A DNA stretch of 64,000 nucleotides from Algoriphagus limi (GCF_024919275.1 NZ_JANWGH010000001.1:1124296-1188295), one strand, 5' to 3'; shown: positions 34,656 to 43,782, counted from the stretch's first letter. Translations and numbers: made by a program. The notes: generated from the letters alone by a model not told the origin.

Positions 34656-35223
34656 TTTTCTCCGATAAAGATTCAATCAAAGGAATCAACTTTCCTTTGG
34701 CATGTAATAACAAATCAGCCACTTCTCGAAAAGCTCCATTTCCTCCATTCATTTTCGTCACAAAATCAACCTGGTGCTTGATGTAAGAAATAGCATCTGC
34801 TGGACAAGCAGTCAAACCAACTCGCTTCATAATCGGAAGATCTATCAAATCATCCCCGATATAAGCGACTTCCCTTTCCTCCAATTCAAGAGTCTCAAGT
34901 AATTCGGTTAGCTTTTTTCCCTTGTCCTTGATTCCATGGTAATGAAAATCAAATCGCAATTCCTCACACCGGTTCTCCACGACTTGAGATTTTCTTCCTG
35001 TTATGGCCCCAACCATTATACGATTTCGGCGTAGGAACTGGACGATATATCCATCTTTTACTTGAAATTTTTTCAGCTCCATCCCCTCATTATCATAAAT
35101 GATTCCACCGTCTGTCATCACCCCATCGATATCGGTAATAAGCAATTTGATTTGCTCGGCTTTTTCCCAAACGGCATCGGGAATATGACTGAAGTAGTCT
35201 TTGATTATTTCTTCTGTTTCCAT
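34645..35223 (-). CDS. kdsC: KDO-8-phosphate phosphatase (HAD family)
   Basis: The 192-residue protein is a small HAD phosphatase without cap domain. The catalytic DIDG is at 31-34 (LLITDIDGVMTDGG), GAITGRKSQVVENR provides motif II, and AYIGDDLIDLPIM provides motif IV with the metal-binding aspartates. The family dephosphorylates KDO-8-P to KDO and works as a tetramer. Position between kdsA and the GNAT-nitrilase gene, with overlaps on both sides (11 and 19 bases), supports one polycistronic unit. Confidence 0.92.
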   Translation of the reverse strand: METEEIIKDYFSHIPDAVWEKAEQIKLLITDIDGVMTDGGIIYDNEGMELKKFQVKDGYIVQFLRRNRIMVGAITGRKSQVVENRCEELRFDFHYHGIKDKGKKLTELLETLELEEREVAYIGDDLIDLPIMKRVGLTACPADAISYIKHQVDFVTKMNGGNGAFREVADLLLHAKGKLIPLIESLSEKNDE

Positions 35224-36746
35224 TGTATTGAATAAAGATCCAGTCTTCGCTGTTCAAGATTTCTTACACTACCTGCCTTTCGCTGCTTTGTCAGCAAATC
35301 TAAATCAACGTCTGCCACGATGGTGGTTTCTGCATTTTCAGAAGCCTGAGCTACGATGGAGTCATGTGGAAATGAAAAGTCAGAAGGGCTATAGATAGCA
35401 GCTTGAGAATATTGGATATCCATGTTTTCTACTTTCGGCAAATTACCCACAGAACCGGTAATCGCCACATAGCATTCATTTTCTATAGCACGAGCGCGAG
35501 CACAGGTATTTACCCGTAGGAAAGCATTTTTGGTATCTGTCCAAAAAGGAACAAATAGAATGTCCATTTCCTGCTCTGCAAGAATACGTCCCAATTCCGG
35601 GAACTCTACATCATAACAAATCAAAATACCTATTCTTCCAGCATCTGTATCAAAAACCCGGATTCCATTTCCTCCTTGCAAACCCCAGTAAGAGGCTTCA
35701 TCAGGAGTAATATGAAGTTTGTATTGCTTATCATGCGTACCGTCTCGACGGCAGAGGTAACTTACATTTCGAAGTTTTTTTCCATCATATTCAGGCATGG
35801 AGCCGGCGATAATGTTGACATTGTAAGACACAGCCAAATCGCTCATCCTGCTCACAATTTCCTGAGTATAATCTGCAAGATTTCGAATCGCTTCTGAAGC
35901 ATCCATATCATTGAATTCTGACAAAAGCGGAGCATTAAAAAATTCAGGGAAAAGGCAAAAATCAGATTTATATCCCGAAATAGTATCCACAAAGAATTCA
36001 ACTTGTTGCATCAAATCATCCACATTGGAAAAACGACGCATTTTCCACTGAACTAAGCCAAGTCGAACAATCGACTTTTGGTTACCAATGAGCTTCTCAT
36101 CCTTCTCGTAATAAATATTGATCCATTCCAACAAAGTGGCATAGGCTCTGGAATCTTTATCTTCTGGAAGGTACTTAGTTATTACTTTTCGTACGTGGAA
36201 TTCATTGGCTAATTGGAAGGAAAGTACTGGGTCGAAGATTTCCTTGTTCTTGACCAATTCAATGTACTTTCTGGGGGTCATTTCCTCTGCGTATTTAGAA
36301 TAGCCTGGAATTCTACCTCCAGCGATAATGGAACGAAGGTTCAGGTTTTCGCATAATTCCTTCCTTGCATCATACAAACGTCTCCCCAAACGCATTCCTC
36401 GATAATCCTGATGCACGAATACATCTGTTCCATAAAGTGTATCCCCTTCCTCGTCATGGGTATCAAACTTCCCATAGCCAGTAATCTGATCATAAGTGTG
36501 ATTATCACCGAATTTGGCATAATCCACAATGATACTTAGGGCAGCCGCTACTACCTTTCCATTATCCTCAATACAGATTTGCCCTTCAGGAAATACTTTA
36601 ATTTGATTTTTGAGCTCTTGCTTGGACCATGTCATGGCTTTATCCCGATAAATCGAAGCCATGATTTCCCGAATATCCTCAAAATCAGATAGTTTAATAT
36701 TCCGGAGTTTAAGCCGGTGTTCGAGTTCTTCTCTTTGTTTACTCAT
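35205..36746 (-). CDS. GNAT acetyltransferase-carbon-nitrogen hydrolase fusion
   Basis: The 513-residue protein joins two domains. Residues about 12-215 form a GNAT acetyltransferase with DYRGMRLGRRLYDARKE as the acetyl-CoA loop. Residues about 225-510 form a nitrilase/amidohydrolase with the Glu268 (LFPEFF), Lys343 (QYKLHITPDE), Cys377 (ILICYDVEFPE) triad. This fusion is widespread in Bacteroidota, but its substrate is unknown. It is the first gene of the unit leading into kdsC and overlaps it by 19 bases. Whether it has a role in envelope sugar metabolism or merely shares the promoter cannot be told. Confidence 0.9.
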   Translation of the reverse strand: MSKQREELEHRLKLRNIKLSDFEDIREIMASIYRDKAMTWSKQELKNQIKVFPEGQICIEDNGKVVAAALSIIVDYAKFGDNHTYDQITGYGKFDTHDEEGDTLYGTDVFVHQDYRGMRLGRRLYDARKELCENLNLRSIIAGGRIPGYSKYAEEMTPRKYIELVKNKEIFDPVLSFQLANEFHVRKVITKYLPEDKDSRAYATLLEWINIYYEKDEKLIGNQKSIVRLGLVQWKMRRFSNVDDLMQQVEFFVDTISGYKSDFCLFPEFFNAPLLSEFNDMDASEAIRNLADYTQEIVSRMSDLAVSYNVNIIAGSMPEYDGKKLRNVSYLCRRDGTHDKQYKLHITPDEASYWGLQGGNGIRVFDTDAGRIGILICYDVEFPELGRILAEQEMDILFVPFWTDTKNAFLRVNTCARARAIENECYVAITGSVGNLPKVENMDIQYSQAAIYSPSDFSFPHDSIVAQASENAETTIVADVDLDLLTKQRKAGSVRNLEQRRLDLYSIQWKQKK

Positions 36747-36909
36747 GATTCAAAATTAAGCCTTTTCCATCAAAAATTTTTGAAAGCCGTCTATCAACTC
36801 TAAAAAACAAAATTTTATTCTGATTAGTAATATCAAGTAACTGTTCTCATCCTATGATCGAGATTTATTAATATTTTGTCATTTGATTTCTAAAAGACAT
36901 TAACTCAAT

Positions 36910-37812
36910 ATGCAATCTGCATTAAACGCTGACACCCAAAAAACAAGCTTTGATTTTTTATCCTGGTTTGAAGAAATGATGAATTTCAGTCTCTTCAACT
37001 TAGGAGAATCTAAATTAACAATTGGCCTTCTACTTACATTGGCCATCTCATTTTTAGTTCTATTTGTTGGATCGGAATGGATTCGCAGGCTTCTTGTCAA
37101 CCGAATTCTCAAAAAATACCACATCACAGAAGGAACCCGGCTTTCGATCGGCACCATGGTAAAATATATCCTGATTCTAGCAGGTATTTTTTCCATCTTA
37201 CAAACGAACGGGATTGATCTAAGCGCTTTTGGAGTTTTGGCAGGTGCTATTGGTGTAGGTATCGGTTTTGGTCTTCAAAATATCACTAACAACTTCATCA
37301 GTGGTCTAATCATTCTATTCGAACAACCCATCAAAGTTGGAGATCGCATCGAGGTTGGAAATGTAAATGGGGATGTAATAAAGATATCAGCCCGCTCTAC
37401 GATGGTAGTTACTAACGACAACATCACCATTATTGTACCCAATAGTCAATTTATTGATAATCAGGTAATAAACTGGTCCCACTCGGACCGGATGGTTCGT
37501 TTCAATTTTTCGGTGGGTGTGGCTTATCGAGAAGATCCGGAAAAGATCAGAAAGATTCTTTTGGAAGTTGCAAAAGATAATAAGGGTGTCCTGGATAAAC
37601 CTGAAACAGATGTGCTCTTCGAAGAGTATGGAGACAACAGTATCAATTTCAATCTAAGGGTCTGGACTTCAGAATATGTGAATAGACCCAAGGTGTTGAA
37701 AAGCCAATTGTATTTTGAAATATTCAAGCGATTTAGAGAGCAAGGAATTGAAATTCCTTTCCCACAGCGGGATTTGCACCTCCGATCAGGATTTGAAAAT
37801 TTAAAAAATTAG
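36910..37812 (+). CDS. Small mechanosensitive channel (MscS family)
   Basis: A 300-residue inner-membrane protein with three hydrophobic segments (about 38-57, 78-100 and 105-130). The third includes the Gly/Ala-rich pore helix FGVLAGAIGVGIGFGLQNITNNFISGLIIL typical of MscS. It continues into the beta domain (GDRIEVGNVNGDVIKISARSTMV) and the C-terminal alpha/beta domain ending in FPQRDLHLRS. It should release osmolytes upon hypo-osmotic shock. It is divergent from the GNAT-nitrilase operon, with 163 bases between the starts. Confidence 0.92.
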   Translation: MQSALNADTQKTSFDFLSWFEEMMNFSLFNLGESKLTIGLLLTLAISFLVLFVGSEWIRRLLVNRILKKYHITEGTRLSIGTMVKYILILAGIFSILQTNGIDLSAFGVLAGAIGVGIGFGLQNITNNFISGLIILFEQPIKVGDRIEVGNVNGDVIKISARSTMVVTNDNITIIVPNSQFIDNQVINWSHSDRMVRFNFSVGVAYREDPEKIRKILLEVAKDNKGVLDKPETDVLFEEYGDNSINFNLRVWTSEYVNRPKVLKSQLYFEIFKRFREQGIEIPFPQRDLHLRSGFENLKN

Positions 37813-37858
37813 GCTAATTTTCGAAGTTAAGACCAATTGGCTCTCTATGAGCCTGATA

Positions 37859-38788
37859 ATGAGAAAGCTAGTATTACTTTTATTCTTTTCTTTTGGTTTT
37901 GCGTTTTTAGGATCTACGCAAAGTTTTTACCGCTATCGTTTCGAGGAGCCTTGGTCTATTTCAGCGAGTATAGGACCTACTCAGTACTTTGGTGAGCTTT
38001 ATTCATTTTGGAAATATTCAGAGGGAGTGCAACCTGATTGGAATGCAAATTTTGCTTTCAATTATACATTTGGAACTCACTTAAGAGCAAGAGGAGAGTT
38101 CTCTTATATCAAAATGTCAGGACAGGACCCTCCTTCAGACCCTAGGGCATATCGAACACCAAGAAACCTACATTTTAGAGCAAGAAACCTGGAATTGACA
38201 GGAATTATCGAATATTATTGGCATCCTGTCAAAGTCCCCAATATCCACCGTCCGCTTTGGAATCCATACATATTCTTTGGACTGGGAATGTCCACGAATA
38301 ACCCTCAGGCCCAATTGGATGGAGAATGGGTAGATCTCAGACCTTATCAATTGGAAAACAATCCATATAATCGATACATCATGGTATTCCCTATGGGACT
38401 GGGATTTAAGTACAAGTTGAATGTATATATGGATTTGAAATTTGAGGGGAATTATCGCTTCACCTTGACTGATTACATGGATGATATTTCGGCCTACAAT
38501 GTGAGCGAGTTTTACATGGATTTGGTGGATGATTATGTATCTGGTAAAAATCCTGATAGACTTCGATTAGCTATTCGAAACCCAGATTTTTTGGATGATA
38601 ATGGCATGCCAGACATTGACAAAATTCTGCGAAATAATGGAAGAGTCAGAAGAGGCTCAGGATTGCGACATCGATTTGATGGATACATGACAGTCAATGT
38701 AGGATTGGAAATTCACTGGTCTCAAGATATTTTTCAAAACTGGATATTCAGAAATCGTATCTACGAAAAGCGATTCAGATTCTGGTAA
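37859..38788 (+). CDS. DUF6089-like outer membrane beta-barrel protein
   Basis: From the ATG at 37859 the protein of about 309 residues has a signal peptide (MRKLVLLLFFSFGFAFLGSTQ) and then strand-rich sequence. It resembles the DUF6089 family of Bacteroidota: an early SISASIGPTQYFGELYSFWK segment, NFAFNYTFGTHLRARGEFSY and a long loop with WNPYIFFGLGM. The C-terminus RIYEKRFRFW ends in an aromatic residue. An alternative ATG lies four codons upstream (37847). It follows mscS by 46 bases. The function is unknown; outer-membrane location is inferred from strand pattern. Confidence 0.72.
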   Translation: MRKLVLLLFFSFGFAFLGSTQSFYRYRFEEPWSISASIGPTQYFGELYSFWKYSEGVQPDWNANFAFNYTFGTHLRARGEFSYIKMSGQDPPSDPRAYRTPRNLHFRARNLELTGIIEYYWHPVKVPNIHRPLWNPYIFFGLGMSTNNPQAQLDGEWVDLRPYQLENNPYNRYIMVFPMGLGFKYKLNVYMDLKFEGNYRFTLTDYMDDISAYNVSEFYMDLVDDYVSGKNPDRLRLAIRNPDFLDDNGMPDIDKILRNNGRVRRGSGLRHRFDGYMTVNVGLEIHWSQDIFQNWIFRNRIYEKRFRFW

Positions 38789-38885
38789 TTTTCTACGCTG
38801 CTGAGAATTTCAGGAAGGTTTTTTGTAATTTGGATATACAGCTGTAAACCAATTCATCCAGAATCAACTTTAAAACCCAGCAGTA

Positions 38886-40565
38886 GTGAATTTAAACTTT
38901 TGGGAATTTCTTGCCGGTTTGGGAATCTTCCTTTTTGGAATGAACCAAATGGAATTAGGGCTTCGGGAGCTCACGGGTAGATCTTTTCGGAATCTCCTTA
39001 AAAAATTTACCAATCACCCAATAAAGGGGATTCTTACAGGAACGATCATCACCTCCATTCTTCAGAGTAGTTCCTTAGTCACCTTAATGGTATTGGCATT
39101 TCTAGGAGCCGGAGTTCTAAGCCTCAAGCATGCTTTGGGAGTAATTTTGGGAGCTAACCTTGGGACAACCATTACTGCTTGGATCGTTTTTTTACTAGGA
39201 TTCAAAGTCAGCATAGCCTCATTCTCTCTCCCATTTATTGGAATTGGGGCATTGATATCCATCTTGCTTGGCAGAAATCTAATCATTAAAAATTTCGGCA
39301 TTTTCCTAGTTGGCTTTGGCTTTCTCTTTTTTGGAATGGACTTGATGAAAGTGTCCATCGAGAGTCTTTCAGGCTCTATTGATTTTGCCCAGTTTACCGA
39401 TTTTGGCTTAATCGTTTTTCTTTTGGTTGGGCTCGTAATAACTGCCTTGATTCAGTCCAGTTCGGCAACCATGGTGATTTTATTAAGCGCTATTAATTCC
39501 GGGATTTTAGCTTTGGATCAAGCGGCAGCAGCAGCGATTGGAGCAAATATAGGAACCACGATTACTGTCACATTAGGGGCAATTGGAGGAAGTCCAGATA
39601 AGAAACGATTAGCCTTGCTTCATTTTTTATTCAATGTGGTCACAGGCTTAATCGTATTCTTCTTTGTACCAATAATTGTCAATTGGATTGTTAAAATGGA
39701 TTTTGGTCAGGATCCATTATTCGATTTGGCTTTGTTCAACACGGTCTTAAATCTTTTTGGAATCTTCCTTTTCTACCCATTTTTGAAGCCCATCACCCAT
39801 TGGCTGACGGGAAGATTTGTACGCACCGAAAAACCTCATACCCGTTACATTCAAAATGTTGACGTGGAAGTTCCTGAAGCAGCCATTCAAGCTTTGGATA
39901 AAGAACTTTTGATTTTATACGCCAAGGCAAAGTCCTTTATATTCCTAACCATGAATTTGAATGATGGCTCAATAAAATCAAGGGGAATTTTTGATAAGAT
40001 TTTGAACCAACCTTTGGACTACATCACTCATTATCGTGAATTAAAAAATATTGAGGATGAAATCACTGCCTATCATTTAAAGCTTCAGAAAAGCAGTATT
40101 AAGGAGGATGAAGCAAAAAAACTTATTTCCCTTATGCTTTCTGTGAGATTGATGATTTTTGCTGCGAAAGACTTTAAAGACATTGCCCATAATATTAAAG
40201 AAATCCTTCTTTCAAGCAGAAATTTACCCAAAGACTTTTTAGAAAAGCTTCAGCAAATGGCCCAAGAGCGCATTCATCAAATTGATAGAATGGTAGAAAA
40301 TCAAGTGGAGAAAATAGAAATCCCTCAATGGATGTCGAGAAACGAAGAAGAGGCAGATAGAATGATTGAAGAATTATTTGAACAGGCAAAAAATCATAAG
40401 ACTGATATTCCTTTTTCTACGCTTTCCAATGTAGCCAAAGAGTTCTCGAGAGGCTTATATAATTTGGGTGCCGCCGTGATACACTGGCGACACCCAATAA
40501 ATGTTGTGTTTGACCCAACCGAGGTCCCAACCTTACAGTCAAACCTTCAGGCTAAGGACTCCTAA
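38886..40565 (+). CDS. Na+/phosphate symporter family protein (NptA-like with PhoU-like tail)
   Basis: The 559-residue membrane protein contains the two inverted QSSS repeats of Na/Pi cotransporters: Q60SSS (ILQSSSLVTLMV) and Q190SSS (LIQSSSATMVIL). Each is followed by a GANLGTT or GANIGTT motif. About eight to nine hydrophobic segments precede a soluble C-terminal region (about 325-550) rich in amphipathic helices, resembling a PhoU-like domain. It likely imports phosphate driven by Na+. Translation begins at GTG 38886, since the next Met is within the first membrane helix. Its last 27 bases overlap the convergent universal stress gene. Confidence 0.88.
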   Translation: MNLNFWEFLAGLGIFLFGMNQMELGLRELTGRSFRNLLKKFTNHPIKGILTGTIITSILQSSSLVTLMVLAFLGAGVLSLKHALGVILGANLGTTITAWIVFLLGFKVSIASFSLPFIGIGALISILLGRNLIIKNFGIFLVGFGFLFFGMDLMKVSIESLSGSIDFAQFTDFGLIVFLLVGLVITALIQSSSATMVILLSAINSGILALDQAAAAAIGANIGTTITVTLGAIGGSPDKKRLALLHFLFNVVTGLIVFFFVPIIVNWIVKMDFGQDPLFDLALFNTVLNLFGIFLFYPFLKPITHWLTGRFVRTEKPHTRYIQNVDVEVPEAAIQALDKELLILYAKAKSFIFLTMNLNDGSIKSRGIFDKILNQPLDYITHYRELKNIEDEITAYHLKLQKSSIKEDEAKKLISLMLSVRLMIFAAKDFKDIAHNIKEILLSSRNLPKDFLEKLQQMAQERIHQIDRMVENQVEKIEIPQWMSRNEEEADRMIEELFEQAKNHKTDIPFSTLSNVAKEFSRGLYNLGAAVIHWRHPINVVFDPTEVPTLQSNLQAKDS

Positions 40566-41363
40566 ATCACCTTGATACAAAACTGTTTCAGTCACACCTA
40601 TTTGATAGGCAGGACTTGATGCATGGTGACCAGAAACCAAAAACAACAAGTGAATTCCCTCCTCTTGGCAAAACGCTACAATACCCTTCTCAACTTCTCG
40701 AGCACTATAGGTATGCTGATGAAAAACGATTTCTTCGTTGCCTGATTGGAATAAATCCATGCCCTGTTTTATCTCCTTAGAGGAAGCAAAATTTTCAGGG
40801 GTATTGACAAATAGTTGATGAACAGAAGCCTTAAAAGCTTTTACAAGAGATTTGATTTCAGCAAAAGCTTTTGGCGCATCCTCATGGAATGTTGACGCAA
40901 AAGCAATTTTCCTGAAATCATTCCCATCCAAGGCTTTTTTGACTGCCAAAACAGGCATTGGGGCAAGTCTCAACATTTTTTGGAGATTGGAACCAATGAA
41001 TTTCCCTTCTTCGAACCCTTTCCCATAAGCTCCCATAACGATCATATCAGCCTGATTTGCTTGTGCCACTCGCAAAATTTGCTCATACGGCACACCTATT
41101 TTTACAATTTGTTCGATTGGAGCTTTCGCTGGTGCAACTTTTTGGATGTATTCAGGAAGGACTTCTTCCGCCTCTTCCATTTGTTCGATCAGATCTGGAT
41201 ATTTCTTTTGAGCTTCTTCAGAAAGCTTTTCAAAATCTATCTCAGATGGGATCACAGTTACCAAAAGAATTTTCGCATCAGTCTTTGATTGAATTTTTTG
41301 GGCAGTTTTCAATCCTTCTAATGAGTAGGATGAAAAATCAAAGGGCACAACGATGGTCTTCAT
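40539..41363 (-). CDS. Tandem universal stress protein
   Basis: A 274-residue protein made of two UspA-like domains, about residues 1-144 and 148-274. The first has the ATP-binding loop GAYGKGFEEGKFIGSN (G-x2-G-x9-G-S); the second ends in a shorter GHH...V-x-E-T-V segment and probably lacks a full nucleotide site. Universal stress proteins respond to energy and growth stress; the partner is not known. It lies 89 bases downstream of the GNAT gene on the same strand. Confidence 0.85.
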   Translation of the reverse strand: MKTIVVPFDFSSYSLEGLKTAQKIQSKTDAKILLVTVIPSEIDFEKLSEEAQKKYPDLIEQMEEAEEVLPEYIQKVAPAKAPIEQIVKIGVPYEQILRVAQANQADMIVMGAYGKGFEEGKFIGSNLQKMLRLAPMPVLAVKKALDGNDFRKIAFASTFHEDAPKAFAEIKSLVKAFKASVHQLFVNTPENFASSKEIKQGMDLFQSGNEEIVFHQHTYSAREVEKGIVAFCQEEGIHLLFLVSGHHASSPAYQIGVTETVLYQGDLGVLSLKV

Positions 41364-41452
41364 GGTTATCTCCGTTTTGGTTTATACCAAGGTCGAAAAT
41401 ACTTTAGAAGATTCTCTTGAGGGATATCAAAGAAGAAACTGATAATTATCAG

Positions 41453-41929
41453 TTAAGCTAGGGAATGGGGCTTTTTTAGAAACATTTTCACATCACAACG
41501 GGCATATTTTCCTTCCTCAGGCTTCTCTGCTTCAAAACCCAATTTTTGATAAATCTTGAGGGCTGGACCCAATTTGGAATGAGAGTAAAGCTCGACTTTT
41601 TCTGCTCCCATATCCCAGGCTTTTTCCAAGATTGCCTTTCCCAAGATCATTCCTATTCCTTTACCCTGAGCCGATTTTCGAACTCCCATTTTTATCAGTT
41701 CATAGGTCTGTCCTTTGACTTTAGAAAGTCCAACAGTCCCAACTATCTCTCCATCCATTTCTGCAAAAAGGATAGCGCCTCCCTTATCAATAATAGTTTC
41801 TTGGGGATTTTCTAATTGCATCCTATCGAATTCTTCCAATGAAAAGAGCTCCTCTACCCATTCCTTGTTGATGGATTCGAAAAATGGTTGAAGTTCAGGT
41901 CGGTATGGGAGGATACGGATTTGGGACAT
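41453..41929 (-). CDS. GNAT N-acetyltransferase
   Basis: The ATG at 41929 gives a 158-residue protein starting MSQIRILPYRP. The frame extends another 23 codons, but only to a TTG at 41998. The acetyl-CoA motif KSAQGKGIGMILGKA and the C-terminal ALKIYQKLGFE are typical GNAT features, and VGTVGLSKVKGQTYELIKMGV forms the central strands. The substrate is unknown. It is divergent from the RidA-like gene with 68 bases between starts. Confidence 0.85.
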   Translation of the reverse strand: MSQIRILPYRPELQPFFESINKEWVEELFSLEEFDRMQLENPQETIIDKGGAILFAEMDGEIVGTVGLSKVKGQTYELIKMGVRKSAQGKGIGMILGKAILEKAWDMGAEKVELYSHSKLGPALKIYQKLGFEAEKPEEGKYARCDVKMFLKKPHSLA

Positions 41930-41997
41930 GCTTTCCTTGCTTTGGTAGTTGATTTGGAAAATTTCTGCTAGATTAGGTTTGATCAACCAATAATCCA

Positions 41998-42501
41998 ATG
42001 AAAAAATATCTGATTTTATGCTTATTATCTTTTTCGATTTTTCAGTTTGCCCAAGCCCAAAGTCCTGAGCAGCGAATTCAGGAATTAGGTTTAGAAATTC
42101 CAGAGGTAAGTCAACCTATGGCAAATTATGTCAAATGGAGGCAGGTTGGCAATATGCTTTACCTAGCGGGTAACGGTCCGGATGTCTTTGGAAAAGTGGG
42201 TGATGACCTGACACCTGAACAGGGATACCAAGCCGCACGGGAAACAGGGTTAGAAATTATCGCAGTTTTGAAAGCTGCCACGGGCGATTTGAGCCGCATC
42301 AAGCAATTTGTCAAAGTATTGGGAATGGTGAATTCGGCTCCTGATTTCACTGGACATCCAGCCGTAATTAATGGCTTTTCGGACCTAATGGTAGAAGTTT
42401 TTGGAGAAAAAGGAAAACATGCCCGTTCAGCCGTGGGAGTCGCAGCTTTACCCAACAATATTGCCGTGGAGATTGAAGTAATTGTGGAGCTGGAGGATTG
42501 A
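41998..42501 (+). CDS. Exported RidA/YjgF-family protein
   Basis: The 167-residue product has a signal peptide (MKKYLILCLLSFSIFQFAQAQ) before a YjgF/RidA-like fold: LEIPEVSQPMANYVKWRQVGNMLYLAGNGP at the N-terminus, QAARETGLEIIAVLKAATGDLSRIKQFVKV in the middle and KHARSAVGVAALPNNIAVEIEVIVEL at the end. That last segment carries the conserved Arg-Ser-x-x-G-V pattern. Canonical RidA deaminates reactive enamines in the cytoplasm; an exported member is less usual, so the substrate is uncertain. Its TGA overlaps the next gene's ATG by one base. Confidence 0.85.
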   Translation: MKKYLILCLLSFSIFQFAQAQSPEQRIQELGLEIPEVSQPMANYVKWRQVGNMLYLAGNGPDVFGKVGDDLTPEQGYQAARETGLEIIAVLKAATGDLSRIKQFVKVLGMVNSAPDFTGHPAVINGFSDLMVEVFGEKGKHARSAVGVAALPNNIAVEIEVIVELED

Positions 42502-43025
42502 TGATCAAGCCTTTTCTTTCTTTTCTACTGCCTTTGACCCTACTTTTCCTTCTTTCAGAGAAAACTTTCTTGGCAGAATACATCTATGTGGATGGATTGG
42601 CATTTCAGCAACAGGGGCTTAAAAGTATTTTTGAAAAGTACGGACCGACCAAAAAGACTGATACTGACTACGAATGCGGGTTCCATTCCAATGAAGAACA
42701 GGGAAAAACCTATTACCAGCTGATCTATGATCAAGTCACTTGGATAGGAAATGCTGAGGAGGGTTATATTCCTGAGTTGGTAGTTTTCGACTCAGAAGGT
42801 GAAATCAAATGGACCTATTTTCAGGAGATTGAATTCAGTGGAAAAAGCACTCAATATGAAGTCGAGAATTTTATGAAAAAGAAGGCAGAACCCATTCAAA
42901 TCTACAGACGAGATGAAAATGATTTGTTTAGCCTTGGGGGCCGATTCACAAATGCTGATGATGGGTTTTTCTTTCTATTTAAGCAAGAAAAACTGATTGA
43001 GTTTCATTATTGGAGCCCTTGTTGA
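42501..43025 (+). CDS. Exported hypothetical protein
   Basis: A 174-residue product from ATG 42501, starting with a hydrophobic leader (residues 2-20). It contains two cysteines (one in YECGFHSNEE and the C-terminal one in SPC), no recognised domain and several Asp/Glu-rich turns. It overlaps the RidA-like gene by one base (TGATG), so the two are probably co-translated. The following sequence shifts in base composition toward the PaiA-like gene, so this may be the last gene of the native operon. Confidence 0.6.
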   Translation: MIKPFLSFLLPLTLLFLLSEKTFLAEYIYVDGLAFQQQGLKSIFEKYGPTKKTDTDYECGFHSNEEQGKTYYQLIYDQVTWIGNAEEGYIPELVVFDSEGEIKWTYFQEIEFSGKSTQYEVENFMKKKAEPIQIYRRDENDLFSLGGRFTNADDGFFFLFKQEKLIEFHYWSPC

Positions 43026-43100
43026 AACCGCTGATTTAAAAGGATAAAAGTTGAATTTAACCCACCTACCAAGTGGAATAAATCAGCAAAAGTAGATAAA

Positions 43101-43655
43101 ATGAAAGCTGAAAATACGGATAACAAACATATGAATATTAGAAAAATAAATATTCAAGACGTTGAAAAACTAAAAGAAATTGGAAAGCAGACTTTTGCCG
43201 AAACTTTTTCATCCGAAAACAGCGAAGAGAATATGAAGGAATATTTAGAAAAGGGATTTTCGACTGAAAAGCTAACTTCAGAATTAACCGATAAAAACTC
43301 TGAATTTTACTTTGCGGAACTTGAAGGAAAAATAATCGGATATTTAAAAGTAAACTTTGGACTGTCTCAAACCGAAATAAAGGATAAAAACGCACTCGAA
43401 ATAGAACGAATTTATGTGCAAAAGGAATTTCACGGAAAAAAAGTCGGACAACTTCTTTACAATAAAGCAATTGAATTGGCGAAAGAAAAAAACATAGAAT
43501 ATGTTTGGTTGGGAGTTTGGAAAAAAAATCAAAAAGCAATCAGATTTTATGAAAAAAATGGATTTAAAGCGTTTGACAAGCATATTTTCAAGCTCGGAAA
43601 TGATGAACAAACAGACATCTTGATGAAACTAATAGTTGAAAAAGCCATCAGCTAA
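43101..43655 (+). CDS. PaiA-like GNAT acetyltransferase
   Basis: The 184-residue protein resembles Bacillus PaiA-type acetyltransferases. The pattern ETFSSENSEENMKEYLEKGFS parallels the PaiA N-terminal region; FYFAELEGKIIGYLKVN, LEIERIYVQKEFHGKKVGQLLYNKAIELA (acetyl-CoA loop) and YVWLGVWKKNQKAIRFYEKNGF follow in order. PaiA acetylates polyamines and other small amines. A second ATG at 43131 (MNIRKIN) is the more conserved start. Codon use is markedly A-rich compared with neighbours (frequent AAA, GAA, ATA), suggesting recent acquisition. Confidence 0.82.
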   Translation: MKAENTDNKHMNIRKINIQDVEKLKEIGKQTFAETFSSENSEENMKEYLEKGFSTEKLTSELTDKNSEFYFAELEGKIIGYLKVNFGLSQTEIKDKNALEIERIYVQKEFHGKKVGQLLYNKAIELAKEKNIEYVWLGVWKKNQKAIRFYEKNGFKAFDKHIFKLGNDEQTDILMKLIVEKAIS

Positions 43656-43665
43656 TAATGGCTTT
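43641..43665 (+). terminator. Hairpin at the end of the PaiA-like gene
   Basis: Arms AAAGCCAT (43641-43648) and ATGGCTTT (43658-43665) close a nine-base loop holding part of the TAA stop. Only AAATA follows, so it is a weak terminator on the plus strand. Confidence 0.4.
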
Positions 43666-43782
43666 AAATAATGGGAGCAAAAGTGATAGAATCACAGTAT
43701 TAACATAAAATAAAGGTCTGTACTAAACTGGAAAGTCAGTGTTAAATCTCCTACTACAAATGCATGAAACCGTCAATAAAGA

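Noticed and set aside
43138..43539. 133-codon open frame antisense to the PaiA-like gene
   Set aside because: Phe/Leu/Tyr-rich composition is what the reverse complement of an AAA/GAA-rich gene produces; the sense strand has clear GNAT motifs.
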